Shown here piece after piece: positions 20,224 through 29,298 of a stretch of 64,000 nt of DNA (position 1 is its first letter; every line of letters starts with the position of its first letter). The stretch is from Methylobacterium sp. C25 (GTDB taxonomy: Bacteria > Pseudomonadota > Alphaproteobacteria > Rhizobiales > Beijerinckiaceae): assembly GCF_021352225.1 (NCBI RefSeq), contig NZ_JAAUVI010000001.1, positions 1,205,556-1,269,555 on the forward strand, written 5' to 3'. The notes under the pieces are model-generated. The model was not told where the DNA came from, searched no databases, and was given only the letters and a program-made list of their open reading frames with translations. The position numbers and the translations under genes are program-made.

Positions 20224-21360
20224 TCAGTTCCCGCCGCAGCGCGAGAGCCAGAAGGCGCAGCCCACCGCGGGCAGCGGCACCGGACTGCCGAGATGCTGCA
20301 GCAAGCCGTCGTAGCGGCCGCCGCCGACGAGGGCCGGCGTGCCGGGCCTGCCGTCCGTCACCTCGAAGATGAAGCCGGTATAGTAGTCGAGATTGCGCGC
20401 GAAGCTGCCCGAGAAGGCAAAGCGTTCGATCGGCAGGCCACGCGCGGCCATGAAGCCGGTCCGCTCCTCGAACAGAGTCATCGCGGCATTCAGCCCGTCA
20501 TGGTGCAGGCCCGCCTGCTGCGCCAGCGTCCGTACAGCCTCGGACGCCTGGTCAGGGTTTCCCGAGATCGCGCAGTAGCGCTCGACCAGGGCGCGATTCT
20601 CGGCATTGAGGCCGGCACCACCCTGGGCTTGCGCCGCGGCTTTGGAAAGGAAGCGCTCGGCAATCTCGCCCGCGCTGCGTCCGCCGACTCGCGAAATGCC
20701 GGCGATCGAGAGCACGTCTTCCACGAAAGCGCGCACGCCCTTAGGGTCCTGACCCTGGATCGCGGCAAGAAGCCCCGCATGCGGATCCTCGGCCTGGGCG
20801 GTGTTGGCGACCTCGCCAAGTGAGCGTCCAGCGGCGATGGCGCGGAGCGTCCGGCGCTTGGCGACGGGCGGGACGGCGAGCGCGTCGAGCAGCGCATGGA
20901 TGAGGCCCATATCGCCGAGGCGCACCGAGACGTCCGTGCGGCCGAGCCGCGCCAGCCCGTCGAGCGCCATGCCGAGCACCTCGGCATCGGCTGCCGGCGT
21001 ATCGGTGCGGCCGATCGATTCGATGCCCGCCTGCGTGAACTCGTCGGGCTCCCCGGCTGCAAGACGGAAGACCGGGCCGAGATAGGCGTAGTCAGCCGAT
21101 TCGCCCGGCCGCATGGCCTGGTGGTGGCGGCAGACCGGAATCGTGAATTCTGGCCGCAGGCAGAGTTCAGCACCGGCGCCATCCGTCGTCACGAAGATCC
21201 GGCGGCGGATGTCCTCGCCCGATAGCTCCAGGAAGGGCTCGACCGGTTGCAGCACCGGGGGGGTCACGGCGGCGTAGCCGGCTTCCGCAAAATGGGCGAG
21301 CAGGCGCGCATGCGCCTCCGCCTCCGCCACACTCGCCCCGCTGGCCTCCGGTCTCGTCAT
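20224..21360 (-). CDS. hisZ: ATP phosphoribosyltransferase regulatory subunit
   Basis: A 378-residue histidyl-tRNA-synthetase paralogue that assembles with HisG and makes it sensitive to histidine. Class II synthetase motif 2-like [16 protein letters not shown] (about 73-88) is present, along with [15 protein letters not shown] and GGGRYDGLL near the C-terminus. It lacks the C-terminal anticodon-binding domain of true HisRS, as expected of HisZ. First gene of a hisZ-hisG operon; no other his genes are alongside. Confidence 0.92.
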   Translation of the reverse strand: MTRPEASGASVAEAEAHARLLAHFAEAGYAAVTPPVLQPVEPFLELSGEDIRRRIFVTTDGAGAELCLRPEFTIPVCRHHQAMRPGESADYAYLGPVFRLAAGEPDEFTQAGIESIGRTDTPAADAEVLGMALDGLARLGRTDVSVRLGDMGLIHALLDALAVPPVAKRRTLRAIAAGRSLGEVANTAQAEDPHAGLLAAIQGQDPKGVRAFVEDVLSIAGISRVGGRSAGEIAERFLSKAAAQAQGGAGLNAENRALVERYCAISGNPDQASEAVRTLAQQAGLHHDGLNAAMTLFEERTGFMAARGLPIERFAFSGSFARNLDYYTGFIFEVTDGRPGTPALVGGGRYDGLLQHLGSPVPLPAVGCAFWLSRCGGN

Positions 21361-21393
21361 GGTCCTCGTCCAGGCTCGACTGGTCTGTCGCTC

Positions 21394-21414
21394 CCATGAA
21401 ACTGCGATTCATGG
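21394..21414. other. Short hairpin in hisZ leader
   Basis: CCATGAA (21394-21400) and TTCATGG (21408-21414) form a 7-bp inverted repeat with a 7-base loop, 34 bases upstream of the hisZ start. It could be an operator or leader hairpin. No histidine-rich leader peptide is evident. Confidence 0.3.
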
Positions 21415-21605
21415 AGAAAGAGCTAAGGTCTTGTCGCTACGCCTCTTCTTCGCGTGGACGGCCCTCGCCTCCTTGCGAAGATGCTTAAAGTCCGGCTCTC
21501 CTACCAACCAGCGCGCCCGTTGGCGACCGTCTCGCCACGTGGCCGGGAAACGCTGATTACGCAGGGTGTGGGATCACGCCGGCGCCGTGGCTCGAACCGT
21601 GTTCG

Positions 21606-21623
21606 GATCACGGGTCCGTGATC
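21606..21623. promoter_or_regulatory. Perfect 18-bp palindrome, candidate operator
   Basis: GATCACGG-GT-CCGTGATC is a perfect 8-2-8 inverted repeat in the 376-base gap between hisZ and the small gene at 21737. Its compact symmetry suits a dimeric repressor site. Nothing else recognisable occupies this gap. Confidence 0.4.
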
Positions 21624-21736
21624 GAAATCGGGGGATGCCGCAGCGCTACGTATGGTTACCCCTTGCCAAACAGTGATTCCTGGTCTGACTTTGGACTGAG
21701 CCAACCCTTGCCAGGGGAGGGCTCATGGAGGGGGGC

Positions 21737-21922
21737 ATGGCAACACGATCCAAGGTACCAAGCTGGATTCAGAGGCGGTGCAGCGAGCGGCCCGTGGCGC
21801 GCTGGATCGCCTGGAACGCGAATCGGCCCATGGTAATCGAGACGCAGGCCGAGACCGTTCGTCCTGAAGCCGAGCCGGTCTGTGCCGACAACGTGATCTG
21901 GCTGTTTCGCAAGACCGCCTGA
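21737..21922 (+). CDS. Small hypothetical protein, 61 aa
   Basis: A 61-residue basic/amphipathic product with three Trp in its first two thirds and an acidic stretch after them, ending LFRKTA. The purine run GGAGGGGGC at 21728-21736 is a strong ribosome site directly before the ATG at 21737. Convergent with the flavin hydroxylase gene, whose stop is 8 bases away. I recognise no family. Placement, ribosome site and codon bias suggest it is real. Confidence 0.5.
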   Translation: MATRSKVPSWIQRRCSERPVARWIAWNANRPMVIETQAETVRPEAEPVCADNVIWLFRKTA

Positions 21923-21930
21923 AGGCTGAT

Positions 21931-23196
21931 CTAGAGCGCCTCGCCTCGGAGGAGGCGGGGCTGCGATCCGCGCAATGCGGATGCTTCGCCGATGAAGAAT
22001 CGCTTCAGGCCCGGCATGCGCTCGACGAAGCCGAGGCCGAAATCGCGGGCGAGTCTGACCGGCAGGGCATCGTTGGAGAAAAGCCGGTTGAGACCGTCGG
22101 TGGCCGCCGCCATCGTCAAGGTGTCGAAGCGGCGGGCACGCTCGTATGCGCGAAGCACGTCCGGCGCGCCGGGATCAGTGCCGAGTCGCAGGGCCGCAGT
22201 CACGGCCTCCGCCAGCGCTGCGGCCCCCGCCAGCCCGAGATTGAGGCCCTGGCCCGCGACCGGATGGATCACGTGGGCTGCGTCGCCGAGCAGCGCGAGC
22301 CTGTCGCCGCGGAAGGCGCGGGCGATGCCGAAGCTCAACGGGTGTGCGCTCGGGCCGTCTTCCAGCGAGAGCCGTCCGAGCTTGAGTCCGAAACGGCGCT
22401 CGATCTCTGCTAGCATGTCCTCGGGCTCACCGCCGAGCAGGGCGGTGACATCCGCTTGGCGCTCCGTCCAGACGATCGACGAGCGGTGCTGGCCGTCTCG
22501 GTCCGGCAACGGCAAGGTCGCGAAGGGCCCGCTTGGAAGGAAATGCTCATAGGCACGGCCTTCATGCGCGCGCTCGTGAGCGATCGTCGCGACGATGCCC
22601 GATTGCGGATAGGACCAGCCCACCCAGCCGATCCCCGCGGCCTCGCGGAGGCGCGAGCGGGCACCGTCCGCCGCGACGACCAGCGATGCGGCGAGTTCAC
22701 GTCCGTCGCTGAGCGTTGCCCGGATGCGGCTGCGCTCCGGCATGGCCGCCGCAATGCCCGTCGCTTCGAAGCCGATACCCGCTTCGTGCGCCGCCGCGAG
22801 CAACGCCTCCACCAGGGGCTCGGCCTCGACCATATGCGCGAAAGGTTCGCCGTCGGACGCCGGTTCGCCGCCCTGGGCGAAGGTCAGGAAGATCGGACGC
22901 ACCGGGTCGGCGAGGCGGCTGTCGGTGATCGCCATATCGGTGATCGCCTGAGCCGCCGGCGCAATCCGCTCCCACAATTGGAGCCGCTCGAACATCCGGC
23001 GCGGGCCGGCCGCCACGGCGTAGGCGCGGCCGCGGTGACGCGCGGCGCCAGCCGGCAGTCCCGGATCGCAGACCGTGATGTCGATTGCCGGACCGTTCGC
23101 CTGTTTCAGCGCGAGCGCGAGCGTGAGGCCCGGAATTCCGGCACCGGCCACGAGCAGGCTGCGGCTGCCCGCCGCGCGACTCGCAGAACCCGTCAT
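21931..23196 (-). CDS. UbiH/COQ6-family FAD monooxygenase
   Basis: A 421-residue flavoprotein hydroxylase. The FAD loop VAGAGIPGLTLALAL is at about 16-30, the DG motif VVAADGARSRLRE near 165-177, and LLGDAAHVIHPVAGQGLN near 300-317 is the GDAAH signature. The UbiH/UbiF/VisC branch hydroxylates the ubiquinone ring on the cytosolic membrane face, and ubiquinone synthesis is the likeliest role. GGAGGA just upstream sets the ATG at 23196. The frame continues open upstream but that part is spurious. Which ring position it hydroxylates cannot be told. Confidence 0.82.
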   Translation of the reverse strand: MTGSASRAAGSRSLLVAGAGIPGLTLALALKQANGPAIDITVCDPGLPAGAARHRGRAYAVAAGPRRMFERLQLWERIAPAAQAITDMAITDSRLADPVRPIFLTFAQGGEPASDGEPFAHMVEAEPLVEALLAAAHEAGIGFEATGIAAAMPERSRIRATLSDGRELAASLVVAADGARSRLREAAGIGWVGWSYPQSGIVATIAHERAHEGRAYEHFLPSGPFATLPLPDRDGQHRSSIVWTERQADVTALLGGEPEDMLAEIERRFGLKLGRLSLEDGPSAHPLSFGIARAFRGDRLALLGDAAHVIHPVAGQGLNLGLAGAAALAEAVTAALRLGTDPGAPDVLRAYERARRFDTLTMAAATDGLNRLFSNDALPVRLARDFGLGFVERMPGLKRFFIGEASALRGSQPRLLRGEAL

Positions 23197-23333
23197 GGTG
23201 CGCTCCTCCAACCCGTACCCGTCTGAAGTGACACTCCCGGCTGCCCTCGGCAATCCGCGCGGTTGAGCGCGATGCATGGCGACAGGGCTGGTCCGCGCGC
23301 TATATCGCCCGCTCGACCACAGCTTGCGAGACC

Positions 23334-24206
23334 ATGTCCGACGCCGTCCGCGAACTCCTCGCCATCCTCGATCTCGAACAGCTCGAGACAGACCTGTTTC
23401 GCGGCACCTGCCAGAAGAGCGGCTGGAAGCGGGTCTTCGGCGGCCAGGTGGTGGCGCAGGCCCTCGTCGCAGTCTCGCGTACCGTCGAGGCGACTCGGCC
23501 GCCGCATTCGCTGCATGCCTATTTCCTGCTCGGCGGCGATCCCGCCGTGCCGATCGTCTACGAGGTCGAGCGCATCCGCGACGGCGGCAGCTTCACCACC
23601 CGGCGCGTGAAGGCGATCCAGCACGGCCGCGCGATCTTCGCGATGTCGGCCTCCTTCCACGGTGAGGAGCCGGGCTATGACCATGCCAGCGCCATGCCCG
23701 ACGTGCCGATGCCGGAGGAGCTTGGAGAGGCACGCAGCTTTATCGCGGCCAGCCCCGAGCAGGCCGACACGATCGTCCCGGCGAAGACGTTCGCCTACTT
23801 CACCCAGAGTTGGCCTATCGAGTTGAAGCCGGTGGAGGTCGAGCGCTACCTGAGCCGCGCTCCGCATCCGCCACGCTTCCACGTCTGGATGCGCACCGGC
23901 GCAACGCTGCCCGACGATCCGGCGATCCACCGGGCCGTGCTCGCCTACGCCTCGGACATGACGCTGCTCGACTCGACCCTGATCGCCCATGGGCGCACGG
24001 TGTTCGATCCCGAAATCCAGTCTGCGAGCCTTGATCACGCGCTCTGGTTCCACCGGCCGGCGCGGGCCGACGAATGGCTGCTCTACGCTCAGGAGAGCCC
24101 CAATACTTCGGGCGCCCGGGGCTTCGCTCGCGGTGCGATCTATGCCCGCGACGGCCGCCTCGTCGCCTCCGTCGCGCAGGAAGGCCTGATCCGGCAGCGC
24201 AGCTAG
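23334..24206 (+). CDS. tesB: Acyl-CoA thioesterase II
   Basis: A 290-residue double-hotdog thioesterase hydrolysing medium- and long-chain acyl-CoA to free acid and CoA. VFGGQVVAQAL at about 37-47 and the HSLHAYFLLGGD segment at about 60-71 mark the first hotdog; the catalytic Asp lies in AYASDMTLLDS near 203-213, with the SLDHALWFHRP end typical of TesB. Divergent from the UbiH-like gene. In this group acyl-CoA thioesterases can also relieve CoA traps of the ethylmalonyl-CoA pathway, which is inference here. Confidence 0.9.
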   Translation: MSDAVRELLAILDLEQLETDLFRGTCQKSGWKRVFGGQVVAQALVAVSRTVEATRPPHSLHAYFLLGGDPAVPIVYEVERIRDGGSFTTRRVKAIQHGRAIFAMSASFHGEEPGYDHASAMPDVPMPEELGEARSFIAASPEQADTIVPAKTFAYFTQSWPIELKPVEVERYLSRAPHPPRFHVWMRTGATLPDDPAIHRAVLAYASDMTLLDSTLIAHGRTVFDPEIQSASLDHALWFHRPARADEWLLYAQESPNTSGARGFARGAIYARDGRLVASVAQEGLIRQRS

Positions 24207-24393
24207 AGAACTGCTCGAATTTCAGTCGTTCTCGATGGGATTAAGCGGGCTGGCAGCGCCAATACCTGCCTTTCGCCGCTGATTTCATCGATCTGGCCAG
24301 AAATTGTGCAGCTTGGCCTTTTTCCTGTGCCCTCTGGCGAGTCACCGCCGGCTCAGTTTCTGGGCAGAAGCGCGACACCCGAAAAAGTTCCGT

Positions 24394-24411
24394 CTGGCAC
24401 AGTCCTTGAAT
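24394..24411 (+). promoter_or_regulatory. Sigma-54 (RpoN) promoter of glnK-amtB
   Basis: CTGGCACAGTCCTTGAAT gives the -24 element TGGCAC and the -12 element TTG with the required 5-base spacing; only the last base of TTGC deviates. It sits 118 bases before glnK, a gene normally driven by RpoN and NtrC under nitrogen limitation. The rest of the 322-base gap (24207-24528) has no gene and I could not assign NtrC sites with confidence. Confidence 0.8.
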
Positions 24412-24510
24412 GAGGGGGCTCGGTCGCAGGCTCATCCCGAGCCCTGCGGAACCGCCGGACCTCCAGCCCGTCCCGACGACGACAGAGGCGACCGGCGGCA
24501 TAACGCGTGA

Positions 24511-24867
<357 letters not shown>

Positions 24868-24880
24868 GCCCTTCCCCAGA

Positions 24881-24896
24881 TCCGGCCGAGGCCGGA
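24881..24896. other. Hairpin between glnK and amtB
   Basis: TCCGGCC (24881-24887) pairs with GGCCGGA (24890-24896) around a GA loop, just after glnK, followed by CCCCTCATTTT. It may be an attenuating or RNA-stabilising hairpin that lowers amtB expression relative to glnK. Confidence 0.4.
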
Positions 24897-24949
24897 CCCC
24901 TCATTTTCTCCTCCATCACAATCGCATCGCGATCGGGAGCCACGTGTCC

Positions 24950-26464
24950 ATGAAACTCCGAAACCTCCTTGCGCTCGGCTTGGGAGGGGCCGCCATCGGC
25001 CTCCTCTTCATCGAGCCGTCCCTCGCGCAGACGCCGGCACCGGAAGCCGCCGCTGCCGCGCCTGCCGCCGCTGCGGCCGCCGCTCCGGTGGCCAACAAGG
25101 GCGACACCGCCTGGATGCTCATCTCGGCCGCGCTCGTGCTGATGATGACCGTGCCCGGCCTGGCCCTGTTCTACGGCGGCCTCGTGCGCACCAAGAACAT
25201 GCTCTCGGTGCTGACGCAGGTCTTCGCCATCGCCTGCATCGTCTGCCTGCTGTGGGTGTTCTACGGCTACAGCCTCGCCTTCACCAACGGCGGCGGTCTC
25301 AACGACTTCGTCGGCGGCTTCTCGAAGGCCTTCCTCAAGGGCGTCGATGCCAACTCCACCGTCGCCACCTTCTCGAACGGCGTCGTGATCCCCGAATACG
25401 TCTACATCTGCTTCCAGATGACGTTCGCGATGATCACCCCGGCCCTCATCGTCGGCGCCTTCGCCGAGCGGATGAAGTTTTCGGCGCTGATCGTGTTCAT
25501 CGTCCTCTGGGTGACGCTGATCTACTTCCCGATGGCCCACATGGTCTGGTACTGGCCCGGCCCGGACCTGACCGCCGACGCCGCCAAGGCGCTCGCGGCT
25601 GCAGGTGGCGAGGCGAATGCCACGGCCAAGGCCGCCTACGACGCGGCGCTCGCCGATGCGGGCTTCCTGTTCAAGAAGGGCGCGCTCGACTTCGCCGGCG
25701 GTACGGTCGTGCACATCAACGCGGGCATCGCCGGCTTCGTCGGCTGCCTGCTGCTCGGCAAGCGCATCGGCTACGGCCGTGACCTGCTCGCCCCGCACTC
25801 GCTGACCATGACCACGATCGGCGCCTCGCTCCTGTGGGTGGGCTGGTTCGGCTTCAACGCCGGCTCCAACCTCGAGTCGAACGGCACCACCGCGCTCGCC
25901 ATGATCAACACCTTCGTCGCCACGGCGGCGGCGGCGGTGGCCTGGCTGCTCGTGGAATGGGTTGCGAAGGGCAAGCCCTCGCTGCTCGGCATGCTCTCGG
26001 GCGCCATTGCGGGTCTCGTCGCCGTCACCCCGGCCTCGGGCTTTGCCGGCCCGATGGGCTCGATCGTCCTCGGCCTCGTCGCCGGCGGCGTCTGCTTCAT
26101 CATGTGCTCCACCGTGAAGAATGCCCTGGGTTACGACGACTCGCTGGACGTCTTCGGCGTCCACTGCGTCGGCGGCATCCTCGGCGCTCTGGCGACCGGC
26201 ATCCTGGTCGATCCCAAGCTCGGCGGCGTCGGCATCCCCGACTACACCACCAAGCCCGGTGAGCTCGTCCTCGGCGCCTACGACATGATGGGCCAGCTCA
26301 TCATTCAGGCGGAAGCGGTCGGCCTCACCCTGCTCTGGTCGGGTCTCGGCTCGCTCATCCTCTACAAGCTCGTCGACTTCACCATCGGCCTGCGCGTGAA
26401 GGAAGACGAAGAGCGCGAGGGCCTCGACATCGCCGATCACGGCGAGCGCGCCTACAATTACTGA
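24950..26464 (+). CDS. amtB: Ammonium transporter AmtB
   Basis: A 504-residue inner-membrane ammonium channel. A signal-like N-terminus (about 1-27) and a long Ala/Pro-rich linker precede eleven hydrophobic helices. The pore twin histidines are in FAGGTVVHINAG and LDVFGVHCVGG, and the Phe-gate/recruitment region FYGGLVRTKN is present. GGGAG at 24935-24939 sets the ATG at 24950; a GTG two codons upstream is too close to it. Co-transcribed with glnK, whose product blocks it when nitrogen is plentiful. A strong terminator follows. Confidence 0.93.
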   Translation: MKLRNLLALGLGGAAIGLLFIEPSLAQTPAPEAAAAAPAAAAAAAPVANKGDTAWMLISAALVLMMTVPGLALFYGGLVRTKNMLSVLTQVFAIACIVCLLWVFYGYSLAFTNGGGLNDFVGGFSKAFLKGVDANSTVATFSNGVVIPEYVYICFQMTFAMITPALIVGAFAERMKFSALIVFIVLWVTLIYFPMAHMVWYWPGPDLTADAAKALAAAGGEANATAKAAYDAALADAGFLFKKGALDFAGGTVVHINAGIAGFVGCLLLGKRIGYGRDLLAPHSLTMTTIGASLLWVGWFGFNAGSNLESNGTTALAMINTFVATAAAAVAWLLVEWVAKGKPSLLGMLSGAIAGLVAVTPASGFAGPMGSIVLGLVAGGVCFIMCSTVKNALGYDDSLDVFGVHCVGGILGALATGILVDPKLGGVGIPDYTTKPGELVLGAYDMMGQLIIQAEAVGLTLLWSGLGSLILYKLVDFTIGLRVKEDEEREGLDIADHGERAYNY

Positions 26465-26506
26465 TAGGATACATTCGATCCCATCAAGATAACTGGCTCG
26501 ACATGG

Positions 26507-26540
26507 AAGACCCCGGCGCCCTGCGCCGGGGTCTTTCTGT
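26507..26540 (+). terminator. Intrinsic terminator of glnK-amtB
   Basis: A perfect 13-bp stem (26507-26519 with 26523-26535) with a 3-base loop, ending in TCTTTCTGTTT on the plus strand. It lies 43 bases after the amtB stop. The rest of the gap to the porin gene (to 26840) holds no gene; a small hairpin GCCTA-CGAAA-TAGGC at 26748-26762 is the only other structure. Confidence 0.88.
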
Positions 26541-26840
26541 TTCGGGCTCAGGTGTCGCGAGGATGCGGCTGGATCGCGTGATTCGGATTGTTCCAAAAAC
26601 CCGCTCTACCGCGGGGGAAGACCGTCGATCGTGAAAAATTCATGAAGAAAAGCCGACGCGAAAGCTTTGTGGCGGGTCGCGGGTGGCCAATAGAATTGTG
26701 GCAACTCCGCAACACGCTGTGTCAACGAAATCAACCGACGCGGATTTGCCTACGAAATAGGCAATTGCCTCAAACTTGATTTTGCGGTGCACGGGCCAGT
26801 CCTGCAACCTTGACCATACAAGAAACAAGGGGCTCGACCG

Positions 26841-28124
26841 ATGTCTTCCAAACTCATGCTGCGGGCGTCCGCGGCGACGATCGCACTTCTCGCCGCCGGT
26901 AACGCTTTCGCCGCTGATCTCCCCGCCAAGGCCGCTCCCCCGGTCATTGTCGAGGAGCATTGCAAGGCCGCGCTCTCCACGCCGAGCTATGGCCCCACCA
27001 TCAAGGCCCCGACCGACAACAACTGCTGGGCCTCGCCGATCGGCGACCTGTATCTCGGTGGCGCGCTGTCGGGCTACGCCTACAGCTTCCAGTCGGCGCA
27101 GTTCGCCTATGCGGCCCCGACCCCCGGCACCGATCCGGAGCGCACCTCGCGTCTCGACTTCAGCAACGCGATGCTGTGGATCCAGAAGGCTGACGGTCCG
27201 TTCCAGTTCTTCGTCGCTGCCGGCCTCTATTCGATTCCGGGCCTCGGCCTGCCAGTGTATCAGTCGTGGGATCAGAACAGCCTGCTGTTCGGACCGGTCC
27301 CGGCGGCCTACGGCAAGTACCAGATCAACGAGGAATGGTCGGTCCAGGGCGGCCGCATGTTCACGAACATCGGTTCGGAGCTGCCGTTCACCTTCCAGAA
27401 CATCAACATCTCCCGCGGCCTGCTCTTCGGCCAGGAGAACATCATCAACCAGGGCGCCCAGGTGAACTATTCGAGCGGCCCGCTCAGCGCTTCGGTCGCC
27501 GTTACGGACGGCTTCTACTCGGGTGAGCTGAACTGGGTCACCGGCGCGATCACCTACAAGCTGGACGATTCGAACACGATCGGCGTCAACGGCGGCACGC
27601 ACTTCAACAACTTCAACTCGGCCACCCGTGGCTTCGGCTTCCAGTTCGCGACGCCGCTGGCACTCCAGAACAGCAGCATCGTCAGCGCGAACTACACCTA
27701 CGCCAACGGTCCGTGGACCGTGACGCCGTACATCCAGTACACCGCCGTCGATTCCAATGCCGGGCTCGGCCTGATCGGCGCCGAGACCTTCGGTGCGTCG
27801 ATCCTGGCCGCCTACAACTTCACCGACAACTTCTCGCTCGGCGGCCGCTTCGAGTACATCACGCAGAGCGGCAACCGTAACGATCCGTTCGGCCGCACCA
27901 ACGTGCTCTACGGTCCGGGCAGCGAGGCCTTCTCGTACACGATCACCCCGACCTTCACCTACGGTCGCTACTTCCTCCGCGGCGAGTACGCTCACGTCGA
28001 TCTCGCCAGCTTCCAGCGCGGCACCGCCTTCGCAGGCGGCGGCGTGCTCGGCCTCGGCTTCGGCCGCTTCGGCAACAAGTCGGGCCAGGACCGCTACCTG
28101 ATCGAGACGGGCTTCACCTTCTGA
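26841..28124 (+). CDS. Outer-membrane porin, BBP2 (OmpL-like) family
   Basis: A 427-residue exported beta-barrel. A signal peptide ends near residue 24 (AGNAFAAD), followed by a Pro/Lys-rich linker and alternating aromatic beta-strands; MLWIQKADGPFQFFVAAG and PVAYGK-type segments fit the BBP2 porin family, and the chain closes with ETGFTF, the C-terminal Phe used by the BAM machinery. It is probably a major porin for small solutes. SD-like AAGGGG precedes the ATG. Codon use is highly biased as in abundant proteins, and a strong terminator follows. Confidence 0.8.
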   Translation: MSSKLMLRASAATIALLAAGNAFAADLPAKAAPPVIVEEHCKAALSTPSYGPTIKAPTDNNCWASPIGDLYLGGALSGYAYSFQSAQFAYAAPTPGTDPERTSRLDFSNAMLWIQKADGPFQFFVAAGLYSIPGLGLPVYQSWDQNSLLFGPVPAAYGKYQINEEWSVQGGRMFTNIGSELPFTFQNINISRGLLFGQENIINQGAQVNYSSGPLSASVAVTDGFYSGELNWVTGAITYKLDDSNTIGVNGGTHFNNFNSATRGFGFQFATPLALQNSSIVSANYTYANGPWTVTPYIQYTAVDSNAGLGLIGAETFGASILAAYNFTDNFSLGGRFEYITQSGNRNDPFGRTNVLYGPGSEAFSYTITPTFTYGRYFLRGEYAHVDLASFQRGTAFAGGGVLGLGFGRFGNKSGQDRYLIETGFTF

Positions 28125-28146
28125 TCCGTCGACACCCGATCGAGAC

Positions 28147-28175
28147 AAAGCCCCGGAGCGATCCGGGGCTTTTTT
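28147..28175 (+). terminator. Intrinsic terminator of the porin gene
   Basis: AAAGCCCCGGA (28147-28157), loop GCGA, TCCGGGGCTTT (28162-28172), then further T residues. It begins 23 bases after the porin stop. Confidence 0.92.
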
Positions 28176-28258
28176 CGTTGGAGGCGGAGCCAAGGGGCGG
28201 CTGCGGACTTGTCCGGGTATGGCGCATGACGGGCGCCGGAGCAGGCGAGCCCCTTGTC

Positions 28259-28558
28259 ATGATCCGCACCACGGCCCTGTCCGCTCTGATGCTGGCGGCC
28301 CTTGCGTCGGCGGTGTCCGCGCGGCCCTCGACCACGCAGATGACCTGCGCCCAGGCCCGCGACGTCGTGCTCCGGCAAGGCGGCGTGGTGCTCGGCACCG
28401 GAGGTCAGACCTACGATCGCTTCGTGCGCGACAGGAGTTTCTGCGAGCCCACCGAGATCGGGAAGCGTGCCTTCGTGCCGGCCCGCGACACGCCGCAATG
28501 TCTCGTCGGCTACACCTGTTACGAGCCGGGCCGTGGCGACCGCTTCGGGGATTTTTGA
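28259..28558 (+). CDS. Conserved periplasmic protein, unknown function
   Basis: A 99-residue exported protein. The signal peptide TALSALMLAALASAVSA ends near residue 20; the mature part has four Cys residues likely forming disulfides, and a GGVVLGTGGQTYDRFV segment. Similar short proteins are common in Methylobacterium and Bradyrhizobium, with no assigned function that I know. The ATG at 28259 is chosen because it places the signal peptide at the N-terminus; in-frame codons upstream would bury it. Confidence 0.65.
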   Translation: MIRTTALSALMLAALASAVSARPSTTQMTCAQARDVVLRQGGVVLGTGGQTYDRFVRDRSFCEPTEIGKRAFVPARDTPQCLVGYTCYEPGRGDRFGDF

Positions 28559-28577
28559 CCGTCGAGGTCGCCATCTC

Positions 28578-28609
28578 CGTCATTGCGAGCCGAAGGCGAA
28601 GCCATGACG
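28578..28609. repeat. Short palindromic repeat (half copy)
   Basis: CGTCATTGCGAG at 28578 and ATGACG at 28604-28609 form inverted ends like those of the longer repeat at 37093-37184. It looks like an eroded or half copy of that family, located between the convergent small periplasmic gene and hsp20. Confidence 0.5.
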
Positions 28610-28624
28610 GGGAATCGCCCATTC

Positions 28625-28656
28625 ACGAAAACGCCTCGGCCAATGGGGCCGAGGCG
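28625..28656 (-). terminator. Intrinsic terminator of hsp20
   Basis: CGCCTCGGCC (28632-28641) pairs perfectly with GGCCGAGGCG (28647-28656) around a 5-base loop. On the minus strand the stem is followed by TTTTCGT. It lies 14 bases past the hsp20 stop. Confidence 0.85.
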
Positions 28657-28669
28657 CCCGACGACGGCC

Positions 28670-29143
28670 TTACGCCGCCTGCTGTACCGAGCCTTCAATG
28701 GTCGGCTGGCTCGCAGGCGCACTGCCCGCGATCTGGATTCGGCGGGGCTTCTTCGCCTCGGGAACCTCGCGCACGAGCTCGACGTGGAGCAGGCCATGCT
28801 CCAGCGAGGCACCGGTCACCTGGACGTGGTCGGCGAGCTGGAAACGGCGCTCGAAGGCGCGCGCGGCGATCCCCTGATGGAGAACCTCCGCCTTGCTGCC
28901 CTCGACGGGCTTGCGCTCGCCCTTGATGGTCAGCGTGCTTTCCCTGGTCTCGATCGAAAGCTCGGACTCGGTAAAGCCGGCCACCGCGACGGTGACGCGG
29001 TAGGCGTTCTCGCTGGTGCGCTCGATATTGTAGGGCGGATAGGTGGGGGCCTGCTCGGCGCTGACGAAACCGTCGAGGGCGGCGAAGAGCCGGTCGAAGC
29101 CGACGGTCGAGCGATAGAGCGGGGCGAGATCGTAATGACGCAT
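28670..29143 (-). CDS. Small heat-shock protein, Hsp20/IbpA family
   Basis: A 157-residue alpha-crystallin chaperone that holds unfolding proteins for refolding. The N-terminal region FDRLFAALDG is typical of class A rhizobial sHsps, the crystallin domain runs about 38-130 (YNIERTSENAYRVTVAVAGF at its start), and a C-terminal extension follows with KKPRRIQI as the I-x-I motif. Its 5' UTR carries a ROSE-like RNA thermometer covering the ribosome site, so synthesis should rise with temperature at the translation level. Confidence 0.92.
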   Translation of the reverse strand: MRHYDLAPLYRSTVGFDRLFAALDGFVSAEQAPTYPPYNIERTSENAYRVTVAVAGFTESELSIETRESTLTIKGERKPVEGSKAEVLHQGIAARAFERRFQLADHVQVTGASLEHGLLHVELVREVPEAKKPRRIQIAGSAPASQPTIEGSVQQAA

Positions 29144-29201
29144 GACATATCCTCTCGATGAGCAACATGTAGAGTGTTCCGGTCCGCCCGAGGGCCGGAC
29201 C
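29144..29201 (-). promoter_or_regulatory. ROSE-type RNA thermometer upstream of hsp20
   Basis: Read on the minus strand, a hairpin (29145-29170) pairs ACAT with ATGT at its base and places TTGCT (29161-29165) opposite the Shine-Dalgarno AGAGGA (29150-29155), which is the ROSE signature U(U/C)GCU against AGGA. A second hairpin with stem GGTCCG/CGGACC lies just 5' (29181-29201). ROSE elements melt on heating and are known for rhizobial hsp20 genes. The hsp20 ATG begins 6 bases after the SD. Confidence 0.8.
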
Positions 29202-29298
29202 GTCGCGCCGCCGGATCGGCCGGCGCAGGATTGATATCGGAACGGTTTTTCGCGCCTTCAAGACATCCTCAGGCGCTTTCGCGAGGCCCCATCCGACG

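Noticed and set aside
26841..28124. Assignment of the porin to the rhizobial Porin_2 family
   Set aside because: The strand motifs (FQFFVAAG, PVAYGKY) fit the BBP2/OmpL-like barrel better, although the processed N-terminus ADLPAK resembles Porin_2 proteins.
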